Shown: piece by piece, positions 43,216 through 53,016 of the stretch
How the letters are laid out: each line of letters begins with the position of its first letter
How positions within the stretch are numbered: the stretch's first letter is position 1
Source: Marinobacter salinisoli
Lineage (GTDB): Bacteria; Pseudomonadota; Gammaproteobacteria; Pseudomonadales; Oleiphilaceae
DNA length: 64,000 nucleotides
Direction: 5' to 3'
NCBI RefSeq assembly: GCF_017301335.1
Contig: NZ_CP071247.1
Coordinates: 3,038,001 to 3,102,000 of the forward strand
Notes under the pieces: generated by a model
Seen by the model: the letters and a program-made list of their open reading frames with translations, nothing else
Databases searched by the model: none
What the model was told of the DNA's origin: nothing
Position numbers and translations under genes: made by a program

Positions 43216-43965
43216 ATGCAAGATTACCAAGCACCCGCCGACCTACTGCAAGACCGCATCGTGATGGTGACCGGTGCAGGCAGCGGCATTGGCCGGGCGG
43301 CCGCTCTGGCGTATGCGGCACACGGGGCGACGGTGATCCTGATGGGTCGCACGGTGTCCAAACTGGAAGCCGTTTACGACGAAATCGAAGCCGCCGGACA
43401 TCCCCAGCCAGCCATCGTGCCGATGAATTTCGACGGTGCTGCGGTGAAGGAATACGAAGAGCTGGCCATGACCATCGAAGAAAACTTCGGCCGGCTGGAC
43501 GGCATTCTGCACAACGCTGCCATCCTGGGCGATCGAAGCCCGATCGACCTGTACGATCCGGAAACCTGGAATCAGGTCATGCATGTCAACGCGACCGCCC
43601 CGTTCCTGTTGAGCCGTGCCATGATCCCGCTTTTGCGCCAGTCGACCGATGCCTCGGTGATTTTCACTTCCTCCGGTGTCGGCCGTAAAGGGCGCGCCTA
43701 CTGGGGTGCGTACGCGATATCCAAGTTCGCGATCGAAGGTCTGACCCAGGTACTGGCCGACGAACTGGACGATGAACGCCACAATGTCCGGGTTAACAGC
43801 CTGAACCCCGGCGCCACCCGCACAAACATGCGCGCTCACGCCTACCCGGCCGAAAATCCGCAACAGAATCCGGCACCGGAAGAGCTGATGCCGATTTACC
43901 TGTACCTGATGGGTAAGGACAGCAAGGGCGTGAACGGACAGCAACTGGATGCGCAGCCAAAATAA
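43216..43965 (+). CDS. YciK family short-chain dehydrogenase/reductase
   Basis: 249 residues. Rossmann motif VTGAGSGIGRAAAL, the HNAAILG segment, Ser in FTSSGVG and the catalytic YAISK. It is the YciK type that follows mupP in Pseudomonas; its substrate is unknown. The ATG at 43216 (MQDYQAPADLL) follows GGAGACAGG; the upstream frame from 43174 is not supported. Its stop shares one base with the start of the glutaredoxin gene. Confidence 0.93.
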   Translation: MQDYQAPADLLQDRIVMVTGAGSGIGRAAALAYAAHGATVILMGRTVSKLEAVYDEIEAAGHPQPAIVPMNFDGAAVKEYEELAMTIEENFGRLDGILHNAAILGDRSPIDLYDPETWNQVMHVNATAPFLLSRAMIPLLRQSTDASVIFTSSGVGRKGRAYWGAYAISKFAIEGLTQVLADELDDERHNVRVNSLNPGATRTNMRAHAYPAENPQQNPAPEELMPIYLYLMGKDSKGVNGQQLDAQPK

Positions 43966-44198
43966 TGGAACTGCTGTTTTACACCACATCCAACTGCCAT
44001 CTGTGTGACGTGGCCGAAAACCTGCTCGTTCACACCCCGATGCCCAAACCGGTTCCGGTTGATGTAGTGGACATCGCTCAGTCGGAGGCGCTGGTGGACA
44101 AGTACGGCACCCGTATCCCGGTGTTACGACGAAACGACACCGGCGCGGAACTGGACTGGCCGTTCACAAAAGACGATTTACTCACGTTTCTTGAATGA
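43965..44198 (+). CDS. Glutaredoxin family protein
   Basis: 77 residues with a thioredoxin-like fold: [12 protein letters not shown] has the active CxxC (C11 and C14), and TRIPVLRR supplies the cis-proline. The DUF836/GrxC-like family; the redox partner is unknown. The TAATG junction couples it to the SDR gene. Confidence 0.92.
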   Translation: MELLFYTTSNCHLCDVAENLLVHTPMPKPVPVDVVDIAQSEALVDKYGTRIPVLRRNDTGAELDWPFTKDDLLTFLE

Positions 44199-44211
44199 GG
44201 ATAGCCCTGCC

Positions 44212-44985
44212 ATGTTGATGGTTGTATCCCCCGCCAAGACACTCGACTACGACAGCCCGCTGGCGACTGAACGTCACACCCAGCCGGACTTTCTGGACGA
44301 TGCCTGCGAACTGATTGACCAGCTGAAAGAGCTGGAACCACACCAGATCAGTAACCTGATGAGCATCAGTGAAAAGCTGGGCCAGCTCAACGCTGACCGC
44401 TTCCAGAGCTGGCAAACGCCGTTCACGCCCGAGAACGCCCGCCAGGCGGTCCTGGCCTTCAAGGGCGACGTTTATACCGGCCTGGACGCCGCCTCTTTCA
44501 GCGACGGGGACTTTGACTTCGCCCAGGATCATCTGAGGATGCTGTCAGGTCTGTATGGTTTGTTAAAACCCCTGGACCTGATGCAGCCCTACCGCCTGGA
44601 AATGGGCACCAAGTTTGAAAACACCCGGGGCAAAGACCTTTACGCGTTCTGGGGCAGCAAGCTCACCGAAGAAATTAACCGGCTGCTGGCGGAAGATGAC
44701 GGTGTGCTGGTCAATCTCGCCTCCAACGAATACTTCAAGAGCGTCCAGAAGAAAAAGCTCAATGGCCGACTCATCACACCCCAATTCAAAGACTGGAAGA
44801 ACGGCCAGTACAAGATGATCAGCTTTTACGCCAAGAAAGCTCGGGGCCTGATGTGCCGGTTCGCCATACAGAATCGCATTACTCAGGCAGATGACCTCAA
44901 GGGATTCGATCTCGACGGCTACTATTTCAGCGAAGAACAGTCCGACCAGGATAACTGGGTCTTCCTGCGGGACGAGCAGCAGTAG
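44212..44985 (+). CDS. yaaA: Peroxide stress protein YaaA
   Basis: 257 residues, DUF328. [13 protein letters not shown] at the start, [28 protein letters not shown] and the C-terminal [10 protein letters not shown] are the family hallmarks. In E. coli YaaA lowers free iron during peroxide stress and belongs to a DNA-binding fold. I chose the ATG at 44212 (AGGA 9 nt upstream) over the in-frame TTG at 44191, which would overlap the glutaredoxin gene. Confidence 0.95.
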   Translation: MLMVVSPAKTLDYDSPLATERHTQPDFLDDACELIDQLKELEPHQISNLMSISEKLGQLNADRFQSWQTPFTPENARQAVLAFKGDVYTGLDAASFSDGDFDFAQDHLRMLSGLYGLLKPLDLMQPYRLEMGTKFENTRGKDLYAFWGSKLTEEINRLLAEDDGVLVNLASNEYFKSVQKKKLNGRLITPQFKDWKNGQYKMISFYAKKARGLMCRFAIQNRITQADDLKGFDLDGYYFSEEQSDQDNWVFLRDEQQ

Positions 44986-45019
44986 CCACTCCGCTGCCGA
45001 AACACAGAGACATTACGCT

Positions 45020-45220
45020 ATGAATGAAGCAGTATTCTCGAAGATTGCCATGCTGGTGCTCCTTACCGGGTTGATTACCTGGATGGGCTTCATAGTGTGG
45101 GATCTGGCCAAAAAATCTCAGGCTGGCCGGTTTGGAACCATCGCATTGTTTATTGTACTGGGCGCCGGCGTGGTCGGCTTTATCGTGAAAACCGTGCTGG
45201 TCGAAATCATGAATTTGTGA
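45020..45220 (+). CDS. DUF2788 small membrane protein
   Basis: 66 residues with two membrane helices (about 7-28 and 40-60) separated by DLAKKSQAGRFG. This matches DUF2788, a family of unknown function. The ATG at 45020 gives the normal size; the longer frame from 44891 overlaps yaaA and is rejected. It is 34 bp after yaaA. Confidence 0.88.
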   Translation: MNEAVFSKIAMLVLLTGLITWMGFIVWDLAKKSQAGRFGTIALFIVLGAGVVGFIVKTVLVEIMNL

Positions 45221-45314
45221 CGATTCTGAGGCCACTTTACGGTCGCCGTCCGGTGGCCGTATCATCCTCCCCTTTTCCTGTTGTTGCCAATCGAATAATC
45301 AAGGATCCCGCCTG

Positions 45315-46241
45315 ATGTGGTTTCGTAACGTCCGTGTATTTCGTTTTACCAAGCCCTTCGATATCTCTGCGGAGGCATTGGAGGAAAAACTTCAGGCCGA
45401 CGCCTTCAAGCCCTGTGGTCCGCAGGAAACCAGCCGCCAGGGCTGGGTGCCGCCGCTGGGCAAGCACGGTGAGCAGCTGGTTCACAGCGCCGGTGGATAC
45501 CACCTGATTGCCTTGCGCAAAGAAGAAAAAATCCTGCCTGGCCCCGTGGTTAAGGAAGCCGTTGAGGAACGGGCTGAAGCCATCGAACTGGAGCAAAGCC
45601 GGAAAGTCCGTCGCAAAGAGAAAGACGAAATCAAGGAACAGGTCATGCTGGAAATGCTGCCGCAGGCCTTTTCCAAGAATCGCCGTTGCTTTGCTTATCT
45701 GGCGCCACAGGATGGCGTGCTGGTGGTCGATGCCGGCTCGTCAAAGCAGGCCGAAGACCTGGCCTCGACACTGCGTAAAAGCCTGGGCTCACTACCCGTT
45801 CGCCCGCCCGCTCTGGAACAGGCTCCGGCGTTTACCTTTACCGGCTGGCTGAACGAAAGCATCGATCTGCCGGCAACCATCACGCTGGGTAATGAATGCG
45901 AACTGAAAGATCCGTCCGAAGACGGTGGCGTGGTGCGCTGCAAGGGCCTGGACCTGAAAGCAGACGAGATCCGCAACCACCTGGACGCTGGCATGCAGGT
46001 CACCCGGCTGGCACTGACCTGGGACGAGAACGTGTCGTTCGTGCTGGATGAGGAATTTGGCATTCGCCGGCTGAAATTCGGCGAAACCATCCAGGAACAG
46101 CTGGATGACGTGGATGTCGACGACGCCGTCGCCAAGTTCGATACCGCCTTCACCATCATGACCCTGGAATTGGCCAAACTGATTCCCGGCCTTCTGGAAG
46201 CCATGGGCGGTGAAGACCGCTCCGCCATCATCGAGGAATGA
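45315..46241 (+). CDS. rdgC: Recombination-associated protein RdgC
   Basis: 308 residues, normal length. MWFRNVRVFRFTKPFD at the start, GWVPPLG, ARQEKKILPGPVVKE-like RKEEKILPGPVVKEAV and CKGLDLKADEI are typical. RdgC forms a ring around double-stranded DNA and limits RecA access. AAGGATC precedes the ATG by about 8 nt. It converges with the acetyltransferase gene. Confidence 0.96.
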   Translation: MWFRNVRVFRFTKPFDISAEALEEKLQADAFKPCGPQETSRQGWVPPLGKHGEQLVHSAGGYHLIALRKEEKILPGPVVKEAVEERAEAIELEQSRKVRRKEKDEIKEQVMLEMLPQAFSKNRRCFAYLAPQDGVLVVDAGSSKQAEDLASTLRKSLGSLPVRPPALEQAPAFTFTGWLNESIDLPATITLGNECELKDPSEDGGVVRCKGLDLKADEIRNHLDAGMQVTRLALTWDENVSFVLDEEFGIRRLKFGETIQEQLDDVDVDDAVAKFDTAFTIMTLELAKLIPGLLEAMGGEDRSAIIEE

Positions 46242-46248
46242 TGCCCGC

Positions 46249-46279
46249 GGCAAGGGCACCGTCGTTAGGTGTCCTTGCC
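46249..46279. terminator. Strong stem-loop between convergent rdgC and pat genes, no T-run
   Basis: GGCAAGGGCACC (46249-46260), loop GTCGTTA, GGTGTCCTTGCC (46268-46279): a 12-bp stem with one G-U pair. It covers the stop of the acetyltransferase gene. No U-tract follows on either strand, so it may protect 3' ends rather than terminate. Confidence 0.5.
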
Positions 46280-49006
46280 CAGTCGCTCCCTCTGCCACTC
46301 CTTTTGCGGCTCGTTCAGCACCAGCCTGAGGTCCATCACTTCCTCCTCGAGGTTGTACTTGACCTCGAACCCCAGGTGCTCGGCCAGGCTCAGCATGGGC
46401 CGGTTATCCGGCAGCACGTTACCCACCATTTCCACGGTGCCGCGGGCGCGGCAGTAATCGATCATCTTGTGCATCAGGGTCACACCCAGGCCTTCGCCTT
46501 TCATTTTGTCGTGCACCATGACGGCAAATTCACACTGCAGGTTGTCGGCATCGGTCCAGGTTCTTACGGTACCCAGGGTCTCTTCCCCTTCTCCATCCTC
46601 GCGGGGGGCATTGGCGATGAAAACCATTTCCCGGTCGTAGTCGATCTGAACCATCTGGGCCACGTCCTCGCGGGAGAAGTGCTTGCGGTACTGGAAAAAC
46701 CGGTAGCGGATGGACTCCGGTGACTGACGCTCGTGGAAGACCCGATGCGCGGGCTCATCCTCCGCCAGAACTGGACGGATAATCACCCGCCGCCCGGACT
46801 TGGGCAGCACGATCCACTCTTCCAGCTCACGGGGATAGGGCTGAATGATCGGCTTGCCGGCGTGATCGGAGAGGTTAACCGCGATATTCACCGCCACCGC
46901 GCCCTGCTCGTTGAACAACAAGGGTGAGATTTCCAGCCCCTTGATCTCCGGTATATCGATAACAATCTGGGACAGGGTGACCAGGGTTTCAGTCACCGCG
47001 CGGATGTCCTCATCCGGCTTCAGGCTGTGTTCTTTGAGCAATTTGTACATGTAGGTGCGGCGGAGCAGCTCACGCGCCAGCACCATGTTGAGCGGCGGCA
47101 GGGCGATCTGCCGGTCGGTCATGATATTGATCTGGGCGCCGGCGGCGCCACACACCACCAGCGGCCCGAACACCGGGTCCCGGGTAATGCCGACGCTGAA
47201 TTCGATACCACCCACATGCTGGTAGGAACGCTGAACCGCAAACCCGAGGAAGCCGCTTTTCGGGAAATGGAACTGATAGTCCTCCATCAGGAAGCGGCAG
47301 GCCTCGATGATGGCCTGCTCGCTGTTCAACTTCTGGATGGTGCCTTTATAACGACGCTGGGTCGGGCTCAGGTTCAGGAACGGGTGACATACCTGCTCGT
47401 GGATAATGGTCACATCCACCGGCCGGCGTTCCACGGCAAAAAGCTCCAGCACTTCGTCCATGTCGTCGCAGTACATGGTTTCGATCGTGCTGATGCCATA
47501 GTCCGCGATCAGGTCCCGGGCTTCCCGATTGGACAGGTGGTATCGACCCGCACTCAATGCATGCCTGACGACCCTTCGGGTCACGCTGCGATCAATAAAG
47601 TGATCGGTAAACGATTCCGGTGTCTCGGTCAGCAGGCGCTGAACCCTCTGGTGCCGGATATGCTGCATGAAGGCGGTCACCGCCTTTTCCGGACTGAAAA
47701 ACGATGGCAGGCCAGCCCGATAGAACTCTTCGCGGGAATCCATCACCGTACTTTGGCCAAGCCAGCAGGTGAACACGTTCAGCCTCGTGCCCTTGGCAGC
47801 ATGGATAACGGCATCGGCAATCTGCAGATTGTCCTCGGTCAGACTCGGCGAATACATCACCAGAACGTTCGCCACTTCCGGGTCCCTGGCAAGGATCTGT
47901 ATAACCCTGGAATACAACTCCGGGGACGCATCGTAGTTCAGGTCGATGGGATTTCTGCGGGTCCAGTAGCTTGGCAACAGCCCGGCCAGCGCCTTGACGG
48001 TTTGGTCGGATAGCCTGGCCAATTCCCCTTCCAGATGATCCAGCCGGTCCACGGCCAGCACGCCGGGGCCAACCCCGTTGGCCATAATCACCAGCCCCTC
48101 CCGGCGCAATGGGCGCATTCGGGTGAGGGTTTCCAGAGCGTCGAACATCTGCCCCAGGCCATCCACCCGCAACACACCGGCCCGCTGCAGCATTGCATCG
48201 TAAATCGGATCACTGCGGGTGACACCGGCGGGCAGCACGTGCGGTACCCACTCCGATTCCGGTACCCGCCCCGATTTCACTGCAATGACCGGCTTAGTGC
48301 GCGATGCGGCCCGCACTGCGGACATGAATCGGCTCGGATTGGGCACGTTTTCAATGTGCAGCAGGATGGCGCGGGTCTGGGCATCCTGTGCCAGATAGTC
48401 GATCAGGTCGTCGTGATCGATATCCATGCCATCCCCCAGCGTCAGGAAATAGGAAAATCCCACGCCCCGGGCAAAGGCCCAGTCGATCACAGAACTGGCG
48501 ATGGTCCCGGACTGGCCAATGAATGCCACCCGCCCGGGAATCACCCCCATATGGGCATACGTGGCGTTGAGATTCCTCTTTGGCACCATCAGGCCGATGG
48601 TGTTCGGGCCCAGCACACGAACACCCGTTTCGCGAGCCGCCTCGCGAACGGCATACATTAGAGGCTGGCCGGTTTTGCTGTGCGTTCGGGACATGCCTCC
48701 GGTCATCACAATGGCAGTACGGACTCCGGCCTCGCCGAGACGCCGGATGGTTCTGGCCACGGTATCCGGCGGGGTGCAGACAATGGCGAGATCGGGAGAG
48801 AAATCCATCCGGGACACTTTCCTGACACAGGGCACCCCGTGAACGTTGTCGTAGTCGTTCCGGTTCACCACCAGCAAACGGCCTGCGTATTCACCACCCA
48901 TCAGATTCCGCAACACCATGCCACCGAGGCTATCCGCTCGCTCGGAGGCACCGATGACCACGATGGAATCGGGATTGAACAGATTTTCCAGGTAACGGGT
49001 GCTCAA
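46265..49006 (-). CDS. Protein acetyltransferase of the Pat/PatZ type (acyl-CoA synthetase-like domain plus GNAT)
   Basis: 913 residues. The N-terminal two thirds resemble NDP-forming acyl-CoA synthetases: a CoA-binding fold (FNPDSIVVIGASERADSLG), FIGQSGTIASSVIDWA and LTLGDGMDIDHDDLIDYL, then an ATP-grasp-like part. A GNAT domain occupies about 745-900 (CEFAVMVHDKMKGEGLGVTLM holds the acetyl-CoA loop, positions about 46450-46530). In Salmonella and E. coli such proteins acetylate acetyl-CoA synthetase and other targets, and the synthetase-like part has a regulatory role. The gene is divergent from a deacetylase-family gene. Confidence 0.93.
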   Translation of the reverse strand: MSTRYLENLFNPDSIVVIGASERADSLGGMVLRNLMGGEYAGRLLVVNRNDYDNVHGVPCVRKVSRMDFSPDLAIVCTPPDTVARTIRRLGEAGVRTAIVMTGGMSRTHSKTGQPLMYAVREAARETGVRVLGPNTIGLMVPKRNLNATYAHMGVIPGRVAFIGQSGTIASSVIDWAFARGVGFSYFLTLGDGMDIDHDDLIDYLAQDAQTRAILLHIENVPNPSRFMSAVRAASRTKPVIAVKSGRVPESEWVPHVLPAGVTRSDPIYDAMLQRAGVLRVDGLGQMFDALETLTRMRPLRREGLVIMANGVGPGVLAVDRLDHLEGELARLSDQTVKALAGLLPSYWTRRNPIDLNYDASPELYSRVIQILARDPEVANVLVMYSPSLTEDNLQIADAVIHAAKGTRLNVFTCWLGQSTVMDSREEFYRAGLPSFFSPEKAVTAFMQHIRHQRVQRLLTETPESFTDHFIDRSVTRRVVRHALSAGRYHLSNREARDLIADYGISTIETMYCDDMDEVLELFAVERRPVDVTIIHEQVCHPFLNLSPTQRRYKGTIQKLNSEQAIIEACRFLMEDYQFHFPKSGFLGFAVQRSYQHVGGIEFSVGITRDPVFGPLVVCGAAGAQINIMTDRQIALPPLNMVLARELLRRTYMYKLLKEHSLKPDEDIRAVTETLVTLSQIVIDIPEIKGLEISPLLFNEQGAVAVNIAVNLSDHAGKPIIQPYPRELEEWIVLPKSGRRVIIRPVLAEDEPAHRVFHERQSPESIRYRFFQYRKHFSREDVAQMVQIDYDREMVFIANAPREDGEGEETLGTVRTWTDADNLQCEFAVMVHDKMKGEGLGVTLMHKMIDYCRARGTVEMVGNVLPDNRPMLSLAEHLGFEVKYNLEEEVMDLRLVLNEPQKEWQRERLGKDT

Positions 49007-49202
49007 GCTGACGGTCTCCGTGCGGTAGGAAGTCGGCTAATAAAGTCGAATAAATCAGGACACTTATGAGTGTAGCCCCTTACCGTCCGGGAAAACATTA
49101 ACGGCTGATGACTATTCGGGTGCGACCAAAGGACACAGCAGTCCGCGCGCAACCCTGATACCATGGGCAAAAACAAGAGCAATCGCAGAGTGTTAATCAG
49201 GT

Positions 49203-50129
49203 ATGACCACGGCATTTTTTTCCCATGACGACTATTTGAAGCACAACATGGGGGCGGAACACCCGGAATCCCCGGACCGGCTCAAGGCCATTCTGAGTTT
49301 CCTGGCGGACACCGGTCTGGAACAGGAGCTGGACTGGGTGCGACCGGAAGAAATCACCCGCGACCAACTCCTGTTAGTGCACCCGGAAAAGTATCTGCAC
49401 CAACTGGATCTGATCACCCCCACCCGCGGCCGGGTTTTTGTCGATCCGGACACCGCCATTATGCCGGATTCCCTGATGGCGGCGAGGCTGGCGGCTGGTG
49501 GCAACATTCAGGCGGTGGATATGGTGATGAGCGGACAGGCAACCAATGCCTTCGTCTGCGCCCGCCCACCGGGACACCACGCCGAACGCAGCCGCGCCAT
49601 GGGGTTTTGTTTCTACAACAACGTCGCCCTTGCTGCGATGCGGGCCCTCACCTTCCACCAACTGGAACGGGTGGCCATCATTGATTTTGATGTTCATCAG
49701 GGAAATGGAACGGCGGATATTCTCGGCGGCGATGAACGCGTGCTGATCTGCTCAAGTTTCCAGCATCCGTTTTACCCACATTCTCATGTGTACCAGCAAC
49801 CATCCAACATCATTAACGTGCCGGTAGCGGCGGGAACGTCCGGAAAGGATTACCGCAACCTGGTAGAGAATGCCTGGCTAAAAGCCCTGCAGGATTTCCG
49901 GCCGCAGCTGATTCTGGTGTCGGCAGGTTTCGATGCGCACCGACTGGACCCAATGGGCGAGCTGAATCTGGAGTCGGAGGATTACCGCTGGCTGACGGAG
50001 ATAGTCACCAGTGTTGCCAGCGACCACGCCAACGACCGCGTGGTGTCCACGCTGGAAGGTGGTTACCACCTCAAAGCATTGGCCGAAAGCGTGACAAGCC
50101 ACGTTCAGGTTCTCAATTCGGTTTACTGA
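49203..50129 (+). CDS. Histone deacetylase family protein
   Basis: 308 residues, zinc deacetylase fold. RPPGHHAERSRAMGFCFYNN has the catalytic His pair; zinc ligands appear in IIDFDVHQGNGT (Asp and His) and SAGFDAHRLDPMG (Asp), and LEGGYHL closes the site. Bacterial members include polyamine deacetylases, AcuC and orphan proteins, so the substrate is open. The divergent position opposite a Pat-type acetyltransferase suggests reversal of protein acetylation (inference). It ends 8 bp from the convergent motY gene. Confidence 0.93.
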   Translation: MTTAFFSHDDYLKHNMGAEHPESPDRLKAILSFLADTGLEQELDWVRPEEITRDQLLLVHPEKYLHQLDLITPTRGRVFVDPDTAIMPDSLMAARLAAGGNIQAVDMVMSGQATNAFVCARPPGHHAERSRAMGFCFYNNVALAAMRALTFHQLERVAIIDFDVHQGNGTADILGGDERVLICSSFQHPFYPHSHVYQQPSNIINVPVAAGTSGKDYRNLVENAWLKALQDFRPQLILVSAGFDAHRLDPMGELNLESEDYRWLTEIVTSVASDHANDRVVSTLEGGYHLKALAESVTSHVQVLNSVY

Positions 50130-50137
50130 CCGCGCAA

Positions 50138-51055
50138 TCAGCCAGCAGAGCCACCGCCATAGCCGTTGGCCTGCTGGAACTCCGGACGCTCGCCTTCCCT
50201 TTGCAACCGGATGTTGGTACGGCGGTTATCCGCCGGCCGGCGCGATACCGGGTACTGGTCGCCGTGGGCCCGGACAATGAGCTTGTCCCCGGCAATGCCA
50301 CGGGCTTTCAGGTAATCCGCCACCACGTTGGCGCGGTCTTCCGATAACGCCCGATTATCGATACGGCTGCCGAGACGATCACTGTGGCCATCGACAAACA
50401 CCTGCTCCACGGTCGAATCCGCCAGCACGTAGATGGCAATGTTATCCAGCAATTGACGATCTGTAGCCGACAAGCGGGCACTGCCACTGCTGAACGCAAT
50501 CCGGGACCGGCGAATCTGATCGTAATTGACAGGCAGAAGGTTGGCAGCACAGTTTCGGTAGCTCTCAAAATGGCCGGCAAAGTTCACGTTGGAGACGTGC
50601 ACCCGGACGGGCTGGCCGCCGAACCGGGACGTTCTGGTAACGGTTGGACGCATGCCATTGAGCAACCCCTGAACCATCGCCATCGCCTGTCGGTGATCGA
50701 CACTGACCGGCCGGGGCGTGTCCGAAACATCCACCTGGCCCACCGGCGTCGGTGGCACACCGGGGCGCCACTCCGGGGCCTCAACCACCAGTTCGCCGCG
50801 GCCGGGACGCATCAGCGGCAAAGCGGATTCAAGGAAGAAGGACAGGTCCTCCCCGGCCCGGTGCCGGAAAACCGCTTTACCGTAGCCCGGAACCTCGTGG
50901 ACCAGAGAGCATTCGAACACGGATTCCGCCAGATACCAGCGGCTGTTCTCAATCCCCGCCCCGAAACTGCCGGCGTGGCAGCCTACGGCTGAAGCCCACA
51001 GCAGAGCGGCGGCTCCAAGGTGACGGAAAGCGGACTTTTGCGCAGGAACGGTCAT
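50138..51055 (-). CDS. motY: Sodium-type flagellar motor T-ring protein MotY
   Basis: 305 residues. A signal peptide (about 1-29) precedes an N-terminal MotY domain (FGAGIENSRWYLAESVFECSL with paired Cys) and a C-terminal OmpA-like peptidoglycan-binding domain: VFVDGHSDRLGSRIDNRALSEDRA and YLKARGI. MotY forms the T ring that holds the stator. The identification is supported by synteny: in P. aeruginosa motY, pyrC and rnt are also adjacent. It is divergent from pyrC. A Gly/Asn/Ser-rich tail ends the protein. Confidence 0.92.
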   Translation of the reverse strand: MTVPAQKSAFRHLGAAALLWASAVGCHAGSFGAGIENSRWYLAESVFECSLVHEVPGYGKAVFRHRAGEDLSFFLESALPLMRPGRGELVVEAPEWRPGVPPTPVGQVDVSDTPRPVSVDHRQAMAMVQGLLNGMRPTVTRTSRFGGQPVRVHVSNVNFAGHFESYRNCAANLLPVNYDQIRRSRIAFSSGSARLSATDRQLLDNIAIYVLADSTVEQVFVDGHSDRLGSRIDNRALSEDRANVVADYLKARGIAGDKLIVRAHGDQYPVSRRPADNRRTNIRLQREGERPEFQQANGYGGGSAG

Positions 51056-51156
51056 AACGATTACGGGTTGCCTCTGGTATTGCTCTGTTCACAGAAGGTA
51101 TCGGCCGTCTAACCACGCTCTTTAGGTCAGGATACAAAAACAAACACAGCCCCATC

Positions 51157-51165
51157 TGGTATAAT
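51157..51165 (+). promoter_or_regulatory. Extended -10 promoter of pyrC
   Basis: TGGTATAAT gives a TGn extended -10 with a perfect TATAAT (51160-51165), about 50 bp before the pyrC ATG. No good -35 is visible at 17 bp, as often with extended -10 promoters. Confidence 0.7.
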
Positions 51166-51214
51166 CCGCGAAATTTTCAGGGCACAGCCCCCAGACACAT
51201 TGGCGAACAGTTTC

Positions 51215-52246
51215 ATGACCGATCAGATTACCCTCACCCGCCCGGACGACTGGCACCTGCACGTTCGTGACGGCGATATCCTCAAGGACGTTGTACCGGC
51301 CACAGCTGCCTGCTTCGGGCGCGCGATCATCATGCCGAACCTGGTACCGCCGGTCACCTCAGCGCAGCAGGCCACGGCGTACCGGCAGCGGATTATGGCC
51401 GCCGCCGGAAACTCTGCCTTTGAACCGCTGATGACCCTGTATCTGACCGAGAGCATGACGCCGGACACCATTCGCGAAGCCAAGGCCGCCGGCGTGATTG
51501 CCGCCAAGCTGTATCCAGCAGGTGCAACCACCAATTCGGATTCCGGCGTCAAAGACGTGCGGAAGATTTACCCGGTGCTCGAAGCCATGGCTGAGTGCGG
51601 CATGCTGCTGTTGGTCCACGGAGAAGTGACCGACGCCGATATCGATATCTTTGACCGGGAAAAGATCTTTCTTGAGCGAGTGCTTGCCCCTGTCCTGGAA
51701 GCCTTCCCGACCCTGAAAGTGGTGCTCGAACACATCACCACCGCCGACTCAGCGGCCTTCGTGCAGCAATACCAGGGCGATAACCTGGGCGCCACGCTGA
51801 CACCCCAGCATTTGATGTACAACCGCAACCACATGCTGGTGGGAGGCATCCGTCCACACCTGTATTGCCTGCCGATCCTGAAACGCAACAAGCACCAGCA
51901 GGCCCTGCGCGATGCCGTGGCCAGTGGCGACAAGCGTTTCTTCCTCGGCACCGATTCGGCGCCCCACGCCAAAGACCGGAAAGAGGCGGCCTGCGGCTGT
52001 GCCGGCTGCTACTCGGCCTTCGGCGCCATCGGCCTGTACGCCGAGATCTTCGAGGAACTGGGCATCCTGGACAAACTGGAAGCCTTCGCAAGCTTCAACG
52101 GAGCAGACTTCTACGGCCTGCCCAGAAACACCGACACCATCACCCTGGTGCGGGAACCCTGGACGATGCCGGAACAACTGCCCCTGGCCGGCGGCCACAT
52201 CGTGCCCCTGAAAGCCGGCGAAACCGTTAACTGGCGGCTGGCGTAA
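51215..52246 (+). CDS. pyrC: Dihydroorotase (class II)
   Basis: 343 residues, normal length. [10 protein letters not shown] has the first metal His pair, [13 protein letters not shown] the carboxylated Lys, LVHGE and VLEHITT the further His ligands, and [13 protein letters not shown] the catalytic Asp. It cyclises carbamoyl aspartate to dihydroorotate in pyrimidine synthesis. I chose the ATG at 51215 ([14 protein letters not shown]), as in other class II enzymes; an in-frame TTG lies 15 nt upstream. Confidence 0.97.
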   Translation: MTDQITLTRPDDWHLHVRDGDILKDVVPATAACFGRAIIMPNLVPPVTSAQQATAYRQRIMAAAGNSAFEPLMTLYLTESMTPDTIREAKAAGVIAAKLYPAGATTNSDSGVKDVRKIYPVLEAMAECGMLLLVHGEVTDADIDIFDREKIFLERVLAPVLEAFPTLKVVLEHITTADSAAFVQQYQGDNLGATLTPQHLMYNRNHMLVGGIRPHLYCLPILKRNKHQQALRDAVASGDKRFFLGTDSAPHAKDRKEAACGCAGCYSAFGAIGLYAEIFEELGILDKLEAFASFNGADFYGLPRNTDTITLVREPWTMPEQLPLAGGHIVPLKAGETVNWRLA

Positions 52247-52297
52247 ACCAACCACCAACCTGACCTTTTTCAATAGACGGCCACGACCGGAGTTTGA

Positions 52298-52951
52298 GTG
52301 ACTGACGAAAACCAAGAATCGCATCCCATGTCCCGCCGCTTCCGCGGCTTTCTTCCCGTCGTCGTAGACGTAGAAACCGCCGGGTTCAATCCGGAGCGAG
52401 ATGCCCTGCTGGAAGTGGCAGCTGTTCTTCTGACCATGGATGAGGACGGCTACCTGCGCCCAACCGAAACCCACACTCATCATATCGATCCGTTCGAAGG
52501 CGCGAATCTGGAACAGTCCGCCCTCGACTTCACCGGTATCGATCCGTGGGACCCGGAACGGGAGGCCGTACCGGAGCGCGAAGGACTGAGCGAACTCTTC
52601 CGCCCGATCCGCAAAGCGGTGAAAGAGTTCGACTGCAAGCGCGCGGTGCTGGTGGGCCACAACGCCACCTTCGACCACAACTTTCTGTTCGCCGCAGCCA
52701 TGCGCGCGGACATTAAGCGCAATCCGTTCCACCCGTTCTCCACTTTTGATACCGCCACCCTGGCAGGCCTCGCGTATGGCCACACGGTACTGGCGCAGGC
52801 GTGCAAACTGGCCGGCATTCCGTTCAGCAACAAGGAGGCGCACTCTGCCGCCTACGACGCTGAAAAAACCGCAGACCTGTTCTGTGGCATTGTGAATCGC
52901 TGGAAAGATCTGGGCGGATTCCCCCCGCCGCTGATCGAACTGGAAGACTGA
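52298..52951 (+). CDS. rnt: Ribonuclease T
   Basis: 217 residues. DEDDh residues: VVVDVETAGFN (Asp, Glu), VLVGHNATFDHNF (Asp) and HSAAYDAEKTADLF (His, Asp). The basic patches needed for binding RNA 3' ends are typical. It trims tRNA and other stable RNAs. The GTG at 52298 is preferred because GGAG lies 5 nt before it and Pseudomonas homologues have a similar N-terminal extension; an internal ATG at 52328 is possible. It follows pyrC by 51 bp. Confidence 0.95.
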   Translation: MTDENQESHPMSRRFRGFLPVVVDVETAGFNPERDALLEVAAVLLTMDEDGYLRPTETHTHHIDPFEGANLEQSALDFTGIDPWDPEREAVPEREGLSELFRPIRKAVKEFDCKRAVLVGHNATFDHNFLFAAAMRADIKRNPFHPFSTFDTATLAGLAYGHTVLAQACKLAGIPFSNKEAHSAAYDAEKTADLFCGIVNRWKDLGGFPPPLIELED

Positions 52952-52970
52952 TCACGCCTCCCCGCCAACA

Positions 52971-52998
52971 AAAAAACCCCGCCGAAGCGGGGTTTTTT
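52971..52998. terminator. Bidirectional terminator between rnt and the acyl-CoA reductase gene
   Basis: AAAAAACCCCGC-CGAA-GCGGGGTTTTTT is a perfect 12-bp stem with a tetraloop and T-runs on both strands. It serves both convergent genes. Confidence 0.93.
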
Positions 52999-53016
52999 GT
53001 CGTCATCCGACCGGTA

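Noticed and set aside
43068..43688. 206-codon open frame across the mupP-SDR junction
   Set aside because: It overlaps two genes with intact motifs in other frames and gives a low-complexity Arg/Pro-rich product.
51056..51214. Riboswitch or leader peptide before pyrC
   Set aside because: I looked for a known fold or short coding leader and saw only the promoter and an ordinary leader; the same holds for purL and mtnA.
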